Below, in pieces: positions 17,501-24,922 of a stretch of DNA of 42,077 nucleotides. The notes beneath the pieces are model-generated. The model was not told the origin of the DNA. It ran no database searches and saw nothing but the letters and a program-made list of their open reading frames with translations. The position numbers and the translations under genes were made by a program. The DNA is taken from the IMG/VR virus record IMGVR_UViG_3300025889_000246, positions 1-42,077 of that record; one strand, given 5' to 3'. Source of the DNA: a virus. Positions within the stretch are counted from its first letter, which is position 1; every line of letters starts with the position of its first letter.

Positions 17501-20500
17501 TCCCGGCAAACCACCAATCATAGCACCTGATACCGCACCAGAAAGTCCCCCCGAAATCGCTGAACCTGCAAATCTTTGGCCTTGTGTTTGATCGGCCCTT
17601 GATTTCCCGCCGCTAATATATTGTTCCGCAACCCCACCTATTACAGGAGCTAAACTCATAAGCGCGAAACTCCCCCCAACACTTCCTATATTATTTTTTA
17701 TTCCTCGCGCTATAGGAGATCTTTCAAGCATTGATTTTTGCTTTACAATCTTTTTTTGCAAAGTAGATGCGCTAACAGCAACAACATTCATTGAAGCAGT
17801 AGCCTTTGAAGCGCTATTTGATAAACTTTGGAATTTAGGCTCTAAATTTTTTATGGTTTGCGCAGTTAATCCTGAACTTTGAGCTGTAAGCATTAACTGG
17901 TTTTTAATAGCATCTGCAGCATGCCCAGCTTGAGACATATTTTTTATTATGTTTTCAAATCGGGATTGAAGCTGTTTAGCGTTTTGCCCACCCAATCGGC
18001 CACCGCTTTTTGCAGCTGAAACACCAAAAATTTGACCGCTAGCAAAATTCGGCACATAGCCCCCAGCCATAGTAGCGCCTTTACGCATCATGCCAGCCAT
18101 ATTTTGTGGCTTGATACCTCTTCTTGCATTTGTTATCAAATGAGTATCATAAGCAATCTTTTCGCCGGGAGGGCCTTGGAACATTCCCCGAACCATAGGA
18201 CGGCTTAAATTTTCTGAAATAACTCTTCCGGTTTTTAAGGCAGCGGGTGCTTTTAGCTCTCCACCTTTAACTTCCATGACACCTTTTAAAATACCACCTT
18301 CAGTTTTGATTAAATCTACTGCGCTATTGTCATTGCCATACAATTCTCCTCCATGAGCTAATCTGTAGCCCATGGCTTTTATTTTAGGATTTTTAGCAAC
18401 CTCTGCTTCTACTTTGTCTCCATAAACTTTCGGGCTCATCCCCCTCTTCATTACGGAACGAATAGGTAAAGATATATGATTATCGTAACCTGTTTTAACT
18501 AAATCTTCTGGGTGAATATTTGGATTTTGAGCAGATGCACTGGAAATATTTGCAGCTGAAGCTAAGCTGCCTAGGGGCATACGGCCACCAGCTAAATAAG
18601 GTATATAACCATTAGCGCCTTTTACTATGCCAGATGTGTCAGCTGGTTTATTCAAATTTGTTATAAGTAAAGTTTTTACTTTTACATTTTCTCCAGCTGG
18701 AGTCTTAAACATACTACCCACTCTAGGATCAAGTAAATTTTCACCTATGAATCTCGAAGGTTTATTTAAAGTTTGTGTTTTTTCTAAACCTCCACCTTTA
18801 ACTTCCGCCATAGCGGTGATTCTGTTACCTACTATTTTAACAAGATCTATTGCGCTATTATCTTTTCTGTAAAAGTCATGTGCAGATTGCCAGTTTTTAC
18901 CATTACCAACTAAAGAGAACCCAGATAAATTTGTTTTAAATTCATTTAAAACAAAATCTTCATAAGCTTCTCCGTATTTTTTCTTACTTTTATATTGCGT
19001 TTGATCGTTAAATGCAGGAAAGTCCTCAAATCCAAACTCTGCATCATAACCACTTTTAAGCATATCATTTGGATTGATATTTTTATTTCTTTTTGATGCT
19101 GATGCTAAATTCCCTTTAGCTACTTGCGATAATTTAGTATTATAACCATATGCAGCAATAGGTACAGCGCCAGCTGGCATACCATACCTAGAAATCATAT
19201 CTTGATTAAATATGGCACTGCCTCCAGATCCACCATAATTAGGAACCATGACCTCACTGCTATTAGCCACAACCGGGCCAACTTTACCGCCACCAAAAGC
19301 AAAATTAGGAATAACAACAGGATAAGCTCCATTTCCAGCTCCACCAACGCCTCTACTTATCGCGCCTTGTTCTGCGCGAATGCTAGGCATATAACCGCCA
19401 GCTTTGTTTTTTATTTTTTTAGCAGTATCACCTTCTACTCCTGATGAAGTAAGATAAACTCCTCCTGAAGTAAGGTTTTTTGCAATTGAACTGCTAAGAT
19501 TACTTTGCGCTATAAATTGATTTGTTATGCCTTTAGCTCTACTTAAAACTAATTCTAGTTGTTTAGCTTGATTACCTTCTGCTTGGAAAATTTGCTGAGC
19601 TAATTTTGCATCCTGACTTAAAAGTTTATTTATAAATTCTTCTGTTTGTGCTCGTTTTGCAGAAGCTGTAGTAATATTTAATAATACAGGTAAAGCTTGA
19701 GTTAAAAATCCAAAAGATTGTTTGGCAACATTGAATAAAACTTTTAGTGCGCCAACTAATACTGGACCTTGTAATACATTCGCAAATCCTTTTAAAAATC
19801 CTTTTGCTATAGTTGAACCTTCTTTCGGATCTAGCAAATTATTGATTCCGCTTATTACAGAGCCAAAAGAAGAAACAATACTTTTAGCCAAACCTAAAAA
19901 GGCTTCGTCGCCTAAAGTTTTCTGAAGTTTGGCAAACTCTGTACCGGTATTTTGCAGCAATGCAGATAAAGTTTGATTTAACTTAAAGTTAGCTTGTTCT
20001 GCTTCATTGGTAGCATTTTTTGAAACATCTAAAGCTTTAGCTGTAACAGAATATTCTTTATTTAAATCTTTTAAAATCGCAGAGAGAATATTAGCTTGGA
20101 ACACACCGGCAACTTGTTCACGCAAATAAGCTTGAGTAGAATCAGCTAGCTTATCATATTGTGCAGCAAAATTACTTAACACTTGAGTGGCTGGTAATAT
20201 GTTGCCTTGCACATCGCGCACAGTAACGTTGAATCTTTCTAATGATTCTAATGTAGATTCACGCTGCAAGCGTGTAAAAATTGTTTTTAATGCGTTACCA
20301 ATAACAGCGCCACCTCTACCAGTAGTTTGCTGTACGGAGGTAATCAAAGCATTTAACTCGTCAAAGTCTACCTTAGCATCTTGAGCTGCAGATCCAACGC
20401 GGCTTAAACCTTCAACAAGATCTCTAGCAGCAACAGCAAACTTTGTTTCAACAGCAACAAATTTATTAACAGCAGAAGTAGTATCTAAATCTGTAAATGC

Positions 20501-21046
20501 ATTAACAGTAGCAGTTAACAAGCTTACAGCTTTTTCGGCATTGATACCCGTCAATCGCACAAGTGTTAAAGCATCAGATGTTCTTTTTAAAACTTCTTCT
20601 GTTTTTAAACCCTGACGAGAGAACTCTAGAGCAGCTGCAGATGCTGCTTGAAAACTAGAGGCAGTTTTTTGGGCAGTATCAAACAATTGGTTGCCAAATT
20701 TTTCAAACTGATTAGCAGTTAATCCTAATATACGGTTAATATCCGCAAATGCTGCTTCTACTTCAATAGAAGTTTTAACTATGTCTTTTAATACTTTAGT
20801 AACAGATGCTAATACAGCAGTAGACGCACCGAACGCAATCACACGGGCGTTGGCCGCTTCCATCGCAGACTCGAACATATTGACTTGACCCGTGATACGC
20901 CCAAGAGGTCGAGTAAACGATTTTTCATCAATTCCAACTTTTAATTTCGCCTTACTGGCTGCTCTGGCATTAAACTGATTAATGCCCTTCTCAAAGCCTT
21001 GAATCAAATGCTGGATATTAGGATCTACATTAATTTGTATAGACAT
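14582..21046 (-). CDS. Tape measure protein with two embedded PD-(D/E)XK nuclease-like modules
   Basis: At 2154 residues this is the largest gene here. Residues about 55-400 match the TP901-type tape measure core (alpha-helical, with FSRQGLKTEEVLKRT and TTGRGGAVIGNALKTIFTRL). Residues 653-800 and 842-974 are two related PD-(D/E)XK nuclease-like modules. Around them are GYxP linker motifs (GGYMPS 550, VIPNFA 578, NGYIPYLAGG 812, GGYVPNFASG 995). Residues 1125-1195 hold glycine-zipper hydrophobic segments that could insert in a membrane. Residues about 1560-1700 form a charged coiled coil. Two typical C-terminal motifs of the form GEYVLNRNAVRALGG and GEFVMNNRAVRKYG lie near 1875 and 2045. If the whole protein were extended, the usual 1.5 angstroms per residue would give a tail of about 320 nm; globular modules would shorten that. 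It sets tail length and enters the cell with the genome. Confidence 0.92.
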   Translation of the reverse strand: MSIQINVDPNIQHLIQGFEKGINQFNARAASKAKLKVGIDEKSFTRPLGRITGQVNMFESAMEAANARVIAFGASTAVLASVTKVLKDIVKTSIEVEAAFADINRILGLTANQFEKFGNQLFDTAQKTASSFQAASAAALEFSRQGLKTEEVLKRTSDALTLVRLTGINAEKAVSLLTATVNAFTDLDTTSAVNKFVAVETKFAVAARDLVEGLSRVGSAAQDAKVDFDELNALITSVQQTTGRGGAVIGNALKTIFTRLQRESTLESLERFNVTVRDVQGNILPATQVLSNFAAQYDKLADSTQAYLREQVAGVFQANILSAILKDLNKEYSVTAKALDVSKNATNEAEQANFKLNQTLSALLQNTGTEFAKLQKTLGDEAFLGLAKSIVSSFGSVISGINNLLDPKEGSTIAKGFLKGFANVLQGPVLVGALKVLFNVAKQSFGFLTQALPVLLNITTASAKRAQTEEFINKLLSQDAKLAQQIFQAEGNQAKQLELVLSRAKGITNQFIAQSNLSSSIAKNLTSGGVYLTSSGVEGDTAKKIKNKAGGYMPSIRAEQGAISRGVGGAGNGAYPVVIPNFAFGGGKVGPVVANSSEVMVPNYGGSGGSAIFNQDMISRYGMPAGAVPIAAYGYNTKLSQVAKGNLASASKRNKNINPNDMLKSGYDAEFGFEDFPAFNDQTQYKSKKKYGEAYEDFVLNEFKTNLSGFSLVGNGKNWQSAHDFYRKDNSAIDLVKIVGNRITAMAEVKGGGLEKTQTLNKPSRFIGENLLDPRVGSMFKTPAGENVKVKTLLITNLNKPADTSGIVKGANGYIPYLAGGRMPLGSLASAANISSASAQNPNIHPEDLVKTGYDNHISLPIRSVMKRGMSPKVYGDKVEAEVAKNPKIKAMGYRLAHGGELYGNDNSAVDLIKTEGGILKGVMEVKGGELKAPAALKTGRVISENLSRPMVRGMFQGPPGEKIAYDTHLITNARRGIKPQNMAGMMRKGATMAGGYVPNFASGQIFGVSAAKSGGRLGGQNAKQLQSRFENIIKNMSQAGHAADAIKNQLMLTAQSSGLTAQTIKNLEPKFQSLSNSASKATASMNVVAVSASTLQKKIVKQKSMLERSPIARGIKNNIGSVGGSFALMSLAPVIGGVAEQYISGGKSRADQTQGQRFAGSAISGGLSGAVSGAMIGGLPGAVIGGLIGVGKAAYDSSLSLEELKQKADDYQKTTEANSSAAEQYIQAQKDIASALTQDELTDANKRAADAMKKLQESGSGLDGSFKEANGSITEMTASLLKYEKNRAAGSIGARLLASGENASDITMDQLANQFLDEFVDPSVYGQAGFKKRALEAAMSQEKLGYATSLSLDMQGQSLLGVDFDQIKAFKQGGFAEMNRQEKGRFMYSLLNQASKRKATSEKTTLTPEEQEIINFTAIKDRILIDVKKAQQSIKDRDIQKQFTDAMTNLQNSMLDGINAPIEKFNNMKSQIEADYANKVVNSADQFYADNAAKYADIFGKANKSQEGLAALTDFEAALKSGGDISGFDTRMRALFTEDEIIANPSIKAFFDNYELLVKENEQRNKTLNNEKTINQEKIRIEEIRAQNTKEELEAQREISSIQAQRRIADAQIAKQQADVNLALSRREFGLDMSVGLTGSQRIRESQSIAGARFRADVGDLNAKEQRDLERSFTDQEQAIAKARRETLGQVSPGDANYSAAYNDFVARQKEILDNAEAERKEIELQAAASREKFNEDYRQTNEKFLRELQKRGPSGIGLGLKEGMGQVKDDLETFQYSMTKEIPIKFRDGMASAMEATLDKTKDLKSALTDVAMDFMRIMRRQALENIVGGVMTLGAVPFKKQRGGVIKAQNGMYISGNRTGDRNPALLEDGEYVLNRNAVRALGGPSAIDRLNFGMAPRFKGGGAFLNQDVNLKSSGQMSSMYYASDDPLLKEMRDAAIAAEQRRQEKKAKKTALRNMIIQTAVSAVIGSAGAAMQGKFGGGASGDIPAELPEGYAGPPVPASGMGPYKTGYVKQAGGYISSGPRNIDSIPAFMAGGEFVMNNRAVRKYGLGFMNRINGGYIPGYQEGGSVAESAQKLGSSDSSNTNNISININMGSSGEGSSSTDGNQQSGSNDQKTKAKDLSERIKSVVLQVINEEQRTGGSLSKTKVAK
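18125..18523 (-). other. PD-(D/E)XK nuclease-like module, copy 2 in tape measure
   Basis: Residues 842-974 repeat the first module: HPEDLVKTGYD at the start, YGDKVEAEV helix, DNSAVDL with D911, MEVKGG with E925 and K927, ENLSRP and LITN at the end. The spacing from Asp to Glu is 14 residues in both copies. The copies have diverged strongly outside these blocks, so the duplication is old or selection keeps only the core. Confidence 0.6.
18647..19090 (-). other. PD-(D/E)XK nuclease-like module, copy 1 in tape measure
   Basis: Residues 653-800 of the tape measure contain helix YGEAYEDFVLNEF (E693, E696), then DNSAIDL with D734, then AEVKGG with E748 and K750, then a later strand LLITN. The order glutamate helix, Asp, Glu-x-Lys is the catalytic core of the PD-(D/E)XK superfamily, and no key residue is missing. 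The nuclease assignment comes from motif reading only. Confidence 0.6.
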
Positions 21047-21054
21047 AGTTACTA

Positions 21055-21073
21055 GTTATATTTATACACTTTT
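21055..21073 (-). promoter_or_regulatory. Candidate phage promoter before the tape measure gene
   Basis: The leftward strand reads AAAAGTGTATAAATATAAC, ending 8 bases before ATG 21046. It contains TATAAATA (21066 to 21059), identical to the T4 late-promoter core, and the GTGTA prefix seen before other genes. No good Shine-Dalgarno sequence lies between it and the start codon. Confidence 0.5.
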
Positions 21074-21086
21074 TTTGCAGAAAAAA

Positions 21087-22094
21087 TCATGCATTCATAG
21101 CTTTCATTAAATCTTTCATGTCCATTTTGCCACCTTTTTCTTTTAACATGCTAGATAATGATCTACCTTCTGTTTGTTTGTAGCCCAAATGATCGTAATC
21201 TTCCTGTTTTGCTCCGACTATTGTGGATGCTCCATCTTTATCTAGATTCTTCAGAACGTTCTTGGCTTTTTCTTGAGAATTAACGTAATCAATAATTTTA
21301 TCAGGATCTCTTTTGATACCTTCTGGTATTTTAGGGTAGTTCTCAAAAATATTCTTGAACATCCTAGAATAAACTATCAGCTTTACTTGATTGATAGATA
21401 ATTTGAATAATGGCTTATCGTAAAAGTTGCGCACATCCTCGCAAAAGGGCATATACATTTGAAAAAAGTCTTGTAACGTGACTTTCTGAATATTTGTGTC
21501 TTCAAAACATATGAACTTACTATTGTATGTTGATATGACGTAAGTTAATTCTTCTGCATCCAGCTCATCAACGTCGGAAAGATCAAAAAATGATTCCGTT
21601 AAATCAGCGTCCTTATAAAAAGAGCAAATAATATAATGTTCTGAAACTCGTTTTTCCGCGAACTTTTCTGCAGTTTGCCCCATTAATTCGCGTTTTTTGT
21701 AATATAAGATGTTGTATTCTTGGTTAGCTTTTTTTAAATCTTCGTCAACGGAATTAATTTCTGATAATCTATAAAGATTTTTTCTTGTGTTTTGCAAGCT
21801 ATCCACATACTGACGCTGCTTTACTATTTTGGACTCATCATCAGAAGTCCAAATTTCATTATCTGTAATATAAGCAAGGGCCTCCTCTTCTGTAGGGAGA
21901 CCCATAGTCTTAGCTTTGTTGATGAACTCATCACGTATTTTTTCTACGTGAATTTGATCAAAAACAGATAAATGTTTTATGTAAACAAGTTGATTTTCAA
22001 ATAAGAAGCTAGAATAGCCAAAAGCTATATCTCTAAAAACTTCCCTATAATTAACATCATTCTTCTGCGGCTGGCTCTGCTTTTGGTTGCTCAT
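21087..22094 (-). CDS. Putative tail assembly chaperone, second gene
   Basis: I do not recognise this 335-residue protein by a diagnostic motif. It is largely alpha-helical and charged, with a central aromatic-rich segment (FFQMYMPFCEDVRNFYDKP) and a C-terminus ending MDMKDLMKAMNA. It lies directly before the tape measure gene and overlaps the end of the preceding gene by 38 bases in another frame. That is where lambda-like phages have the G/T tail chaperone pair. The ATG (22094) begins inside the upstream gene, and the frame is open only 6 codons further upstream before a TAG, so any ribosomal shift would have to occur within about 60 bases. Separate, coupled translation is the simpler reading. 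A chaperone role is inferred from position. Confidence 0.5.
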   Translation of the reverse strand: MSNQKQSQPQKNDVNYREVFRDIAFGYSSFLFENQLVYIKHLSVFDQIHVEKIRDEFINKAKTMGLPTEEEALAYITDNEIWTSDDESKIVKQRQYVDSLQNTRKNLYRLSEINSVDEDLKKANQEYNILYYKKRELMGQTAEKFAEKRVSEHYIICSFYKDADLTESFFDLSDVDELDAEELTYVISTYNSKFICFEDTNIQKVTLQDFFQMYMPFCEDVRNFYDKPLFKLSINQVKLIVYSRMFKNIFENYPKIPEGIKRDPDKIIDYVNSQEKAKNVLKNLDKDGASTIVGAKQEDYDHLGYKQTEGRSLSSMLKEKGGKMDMKDLMKAMNA

Positions 22095-22893
22095 CGTTAA
22101 CGATTTCTTCTGCTACCTCATCATTATCCTGTAAAAATGCGTCAACATCTTCTTTGCTAAACTCTGTGCCACTAAAGTACCAGTAACTTATAATCGCAGA
22201 TACTTTACCGATAACCTTGAGAAAGAATTCGTCATCTGCTTCATCTTTTTCGTAATAATCATCCATTTTATCCTTAAAGGTTTCTCCTTTAAAGAATAAT
22301 TTATAGTCAGGAATGTTGAGAGCCAAACTTTTATAATATGTCAAATTTAATACATACCACATCATAACACGATTTTGAGCTTTAACATCGGCGGTATGAT
22401 TAAATAAAACACGGTAGTCAGATTCTGTTTCTATGATTTTGCGCTTGATTTCTGCTATTCTAACATCATAGTCTGATAGCTTTTTGCGGAGTTTTTCATC
22501 TTGTTTATCCAATCCTTTAACGGATAAATGAGAAATTTCACGCTCAATTTCAGCAGCTTCTTTGTATAAATTAAGTAGATCTCTTGCTTCTTCTTCAGCT
22601 AAAGCGCCGCCAGTATCAGCGTACTTCTTGGCCAACATGGCTTTGGTTAGAATACCTTTCTTAACACATTCGCTCATACAAATAGAAAATTCTGTTTCGG
22701 CGTCTTCTAATTGTCGGCGTGAAGGCTTCTTAATCAAGACTTCAACTGGTACTTCTTTTTTAACCTTTTTCTTGATTTCTACTTCCTCTTCAACCCCCTG
22801 ATCGTTTGTGCGTTTTTCTTTGGTTGATTCTTCGACTTCTTTTTCAAAGTCTACAGTAAATGTATAAAGCTCTTTTAACATAAAATGACTCAT
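22057..22893 (-). CDS. Putative tail assembly chaperone, first gene
   Basis: This 278-residue protein has a charged N-terminal third (repeated EVEE and KKKVKKEV segments), a predicted coiled coil around residues 105-155 (AAEIEREISHLSVKGLDKQDEK region), an aromatic-rich C-terminal part (MMWYVLNLTYYKSL and IISYWYFSG) and an acidic tail. No enzyme motif is visible. It is the first leftward gene of the tail block, and its start is 61 bases from the divergent rightward neck gene. The overlap with the next gene and the location before the tape measure gene suggest the gpG position. ATG 22893 is preceded by AT-only sequence including AGTGTTTTAATTA, a weak variant of the phage promoter element. A second in-frame ATG follows at codon 5. 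Confidence 0.5.
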   Translation of the reverse strand: MSHFMLKELYTFTVDFEKEVEESTKEKRTNDQGVEEEVEIKKKVKKEVPVEVLIKKPSRRQLEDAETEFSICMSECVKKGILTKAMLAKKYADTGGALAEEEARDLLNLYKEAAEIEREISHLSVKGLDKQDEKLRKKLSDYDVRIAEIKRKIIETESDYRVLFNHTADVKAQNRVMMWYVLNLTYYKSLALNIPDYKLFFKGETFKDKMDDYYEKDEADDEFFLKVIGKVSAIISYWYFSGTEFSKEDVDAFLQDNDEVAEEIVNDEQPKAEPAAEE

Positions 22894-22935
22894 ATATAGT
22901 AATTAAAACACTCTATTTTTCTAAAAAAAGATAAT

Positions 22936-22950
22936 AAAGTGTATAATAAC
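22936..22950 (+). promoter_or_regulatory. Candidate phage promoter for the rightward neck/tube operon
   Basis: The element AAAGTGTATAATAAC has TATAAT at 22942-22947, and the ATG of the first neck gene starts 7 bases later at 22955. That distance equals the usual gap from a -10 box to the transcription start, so the message would be leaderless or nearly so. It sits in the 61-base divergent gap and is the only obvious promoter for four rightward genes. Confidence 0.5.
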
Positions 22951-22954
22951 ATGT

Positions 22955-23404
22955 ATGGCAAGCTTAATAACTGCAGCTGAGAAAAGCGCTTTGAATAGTG
23001 TCATGAATAGTGTTCATGATACTTTTTCAAGATTGATTACTGTATACAAAGATGCGGTACAAACCGTGACGACTCAAAGTACGTCATTTAACTCTATTTA
23101 TGGCAACGCTGGAGCTACTACTAGTATCACTTACACACCTCAAAGCTCTCAAATTTACGCTGCTATTTTATACGCTAGAAGATTTGATGAAGACTATTTT
23201 GCCGATCAACAAGATTCGCAGCTTAAAATCAAAATGCAAGAAGGCAGAATAAGAGTTAAAATAAAAGCATCTGATTATAGCACAGTAAAAGACGGCAAAA
23301 GATTTGAGTTTGATGGGCAACAGTTTTTCAGAGACAGTGATTTTAGAGCGCATGGATTATTTGATGTGCAGTTTTATACGTTTTATGTGAAATCTTCTCA
23401 GTAA
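22955..23404 (+). CDS. Neck / head-closure protein candidate
   Basis: The 149-residue protein begins the rightward island. The N-terminal half is helical (AAEKSALNSVMNSVHDTFSRL), and the C-terminal half is beta-rich with alternating charged strands (KIKMQEGRIRVKIKASDYS) ending in FQFYTFYVKSSQ-type strands. Small proteins with a helix then a beta-barrel at this position, before a gp10-like completion protein and the tube gene, are usually head-tail connector or stopper proteins. No diagnostic motif proves this. The stop is 3 bases before the next ATG. An out-of-frame ATG at 22951 is not used by any long frame. Confidence 0.5.
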   Translation: MASLITAAEKSALNSVMNSVHDTFSRLITVYKDAVQTVTTQSTSFNSIYGNAGATTSITYTPQSSQIYAAILYARRFDEDYFADQQDSQLKIKMQEGRIRVKIKASDYSTVKDGKRFEFDGQQFFRDSDFRAHGLFDVQFYTFYVKSSQ

Positions 23405-23407
23405 AAT

Positions 23408-24004
23408 ATGGTCAAAAAAATAACAAAAAAAGATATAGAATCAACTTTATCTGCGTTACATTTGACCATTCAGTGGAAGAAAGAAGTAAAACGAGTAGCA
23501 GAAGCAGAAATGAGAGAAATATCTCAAGCTTTTTTAAAAGCTTTTATGGAGCATCCTGTTACAAAAGAAATTTTAGAAGGTCCTGATGCAGCAAATACTA
23601 GTGGCACGTTAGGCGGGTATTCTAATTTATATGGTTTTATAGGGTTTTACGAAGGAGATAATCCGATATTACCTTTAGAAAATTTATTAAAAAAATATGC
23701 TGTAAAAGTATACAGCAGAAAAGGCAGCACAACTGTAAATATAGAAGTGCCAACATTAGAAGAAGCTTTTGCTATTACTCCTATGCCTTGGGCGACAGGA
23801 AGATCTTGGGCGAGAGGAATAGAAGTTGGCATATCAGGTTTAGGACAATATTTGGCAATAGATGCTGCAAGTTCAAGATCTGGTGAGGGCATACAAGCTA
23901 AAAATAATCTAAGAGGAGGAAGCTTCACAAGAACGTCTTATTTATCTGGATTATTTAAAAAATACAATGACAGTATTAAAAAATTAAAAAATCAATTTAG
24001 ATGA
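23408..24004 (+). CDS. Tail completion / neck protein, HK97 gp10-like
   Basis: This 198-residue protein has an N-terminal helix, a middle EVPTLEEAFAITPMP segment and a conserved block around residues 125-165 (PWATGRSWARGIEVGISGL, then SSRSGEGIQ). I associate this block with neck or tail-completion proteins of marine siphophages. It ends in a basic tail (KKLKNQFR). The stop TGA overlaps the next ATG in ATGA. The context between a connector candidate and the tail tube gene fits a role joining tail to head. The assignment is moderate because no catalytic residues exist to check. Confidence 0.6.
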   Translation: MVKKITKKDIESTLSALHLTIQWKKEVKRVAEAEMREISQAFLKAFMEHPVTKEILEGPDAANTSGTLGGYSNLYGFIGFYEGDNPILPLENLLKKYAVKVYSRKGSTTVNIEVPTLEEAFAITPMPWATGRSWARGIEVGISGLGQYLAIDAASSRSGEGIQAKNNLRGGSFTRTSYLSGLFKKYNDSIKKLKNQFR

Positions 24005-24861
24005 AACCAGTATTTCAACATGAATTATTAAGTAGTTTTTACTTATGGTTTGATTCTTACCTTATGAGGAAAGGTGAGGCTTACGAAACTTTTACTACCA
24101 ATTTTTATCATTATAGCGATGAACGTATTACTGATAAAGTTGTATTTGGTAGTCCTTACAAACAATTTGTTTACGACGAATCTGTGAATGGAGCGGTGGT
24201 AATAGAAGCTTTGAGCGGAAACGGAACAGAAATAACAAAAGGCACTAGCGGAATGATGATTGACTATGAAAATGGTCGAGTACTTTTTGATAGTGATTTT
24301 GCTACAGGAACGAATATTAGCGGCAGATACAGTGTCAAAAATTTTAACACCTACATTTCTAACCAAAATGAAGAGCAGTTAATTTTAGAAGGCAAATATG
24401 AAACCAACAGCAGATACACCCGTTCTCTTACTTACGTTGCGCCGTATGCTCAAGTTACTCCTGCTGCATTTTTAACAGTAGAAAACGTAAACAATCAACC
24501 ATTTGCTTTGGGCGGTCAAGACAACACAATAACAAATGCTAAAGCTGTTGTGTTTGCTGAAAATATTTATGAGCTTGACGGCATATTATCTGTATTTGCT
24601 GATTCAACTAAAACTTGCTTTGCTAACATTCCTTTTACAGGTGCTCCGCTTGACGAGTATGGAGATGTAAAATCTGATCATTATCCTAACGGGTATAATT
24701 ATACTGGTTTAGCGAATAATTATCAGGATGACATATACATGATACACAACACAACGGTATCGAAATTTTCAGATAGGGCGCGTAGGGTCTTGGAGCCCTC
24801 GTTATATGTGGGATTCATAGATTTTGAAATTCACAAGTATCGCTACCCAAGATCATCTTAA
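24001..24861 (+). CDS. Neck or tail terminator protein candidate
   Basis: The 286-residue product has mixed alpha/beta character, with YENGRVLFDSDFATGTNISG near the middle and a C-terminus rich in aromatic residues (LYVGFIDFEIHKYRYPRSS). I do not recognise a family motif. It overlaps the upstream gene by 4 bases (ATGA) and is followed 61 bases later by the major tail tube gene. In siphophages the gene just before the tube is usually the tail terminator, though most of those are shorter (about 130-200 residues). The 61-base gap downstream is AT-rich and ends in TTAAATATTATGG at the tube start. It has no clear hairpin. Confidence 0.45.
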   Translation: MKPVFQHELLSSFYLWFDSYLMRKGEAYETFTTNFYHYSDERITDKVVFGSPYKQFVYDESVNGAVVIEALSGNGTEITKGTSGMMIDYENGRVLFDSDFATGTNISGRYSVKNFNTYISNQNEEQLILEGKYETNSRYTRSLTYVAPYAQVTPAAFLTVENVNNQPFALGGQDNTITNAKAVVFAENIYELDGILSVFADSTKTCFANIPFTGAPLDEYGDVKSDHYPNGYNYTGLANNYQDDIYMIHNTTVSKFSDRARRVLEPSLYVGFIDFEIHKYRYPRSS

Positions 24862-24922
24862 AAAAACTTCTCAAAATGAGATAAAAAATGTAAATTACTT
24901 TAAAATTTAACAATTAAATATT

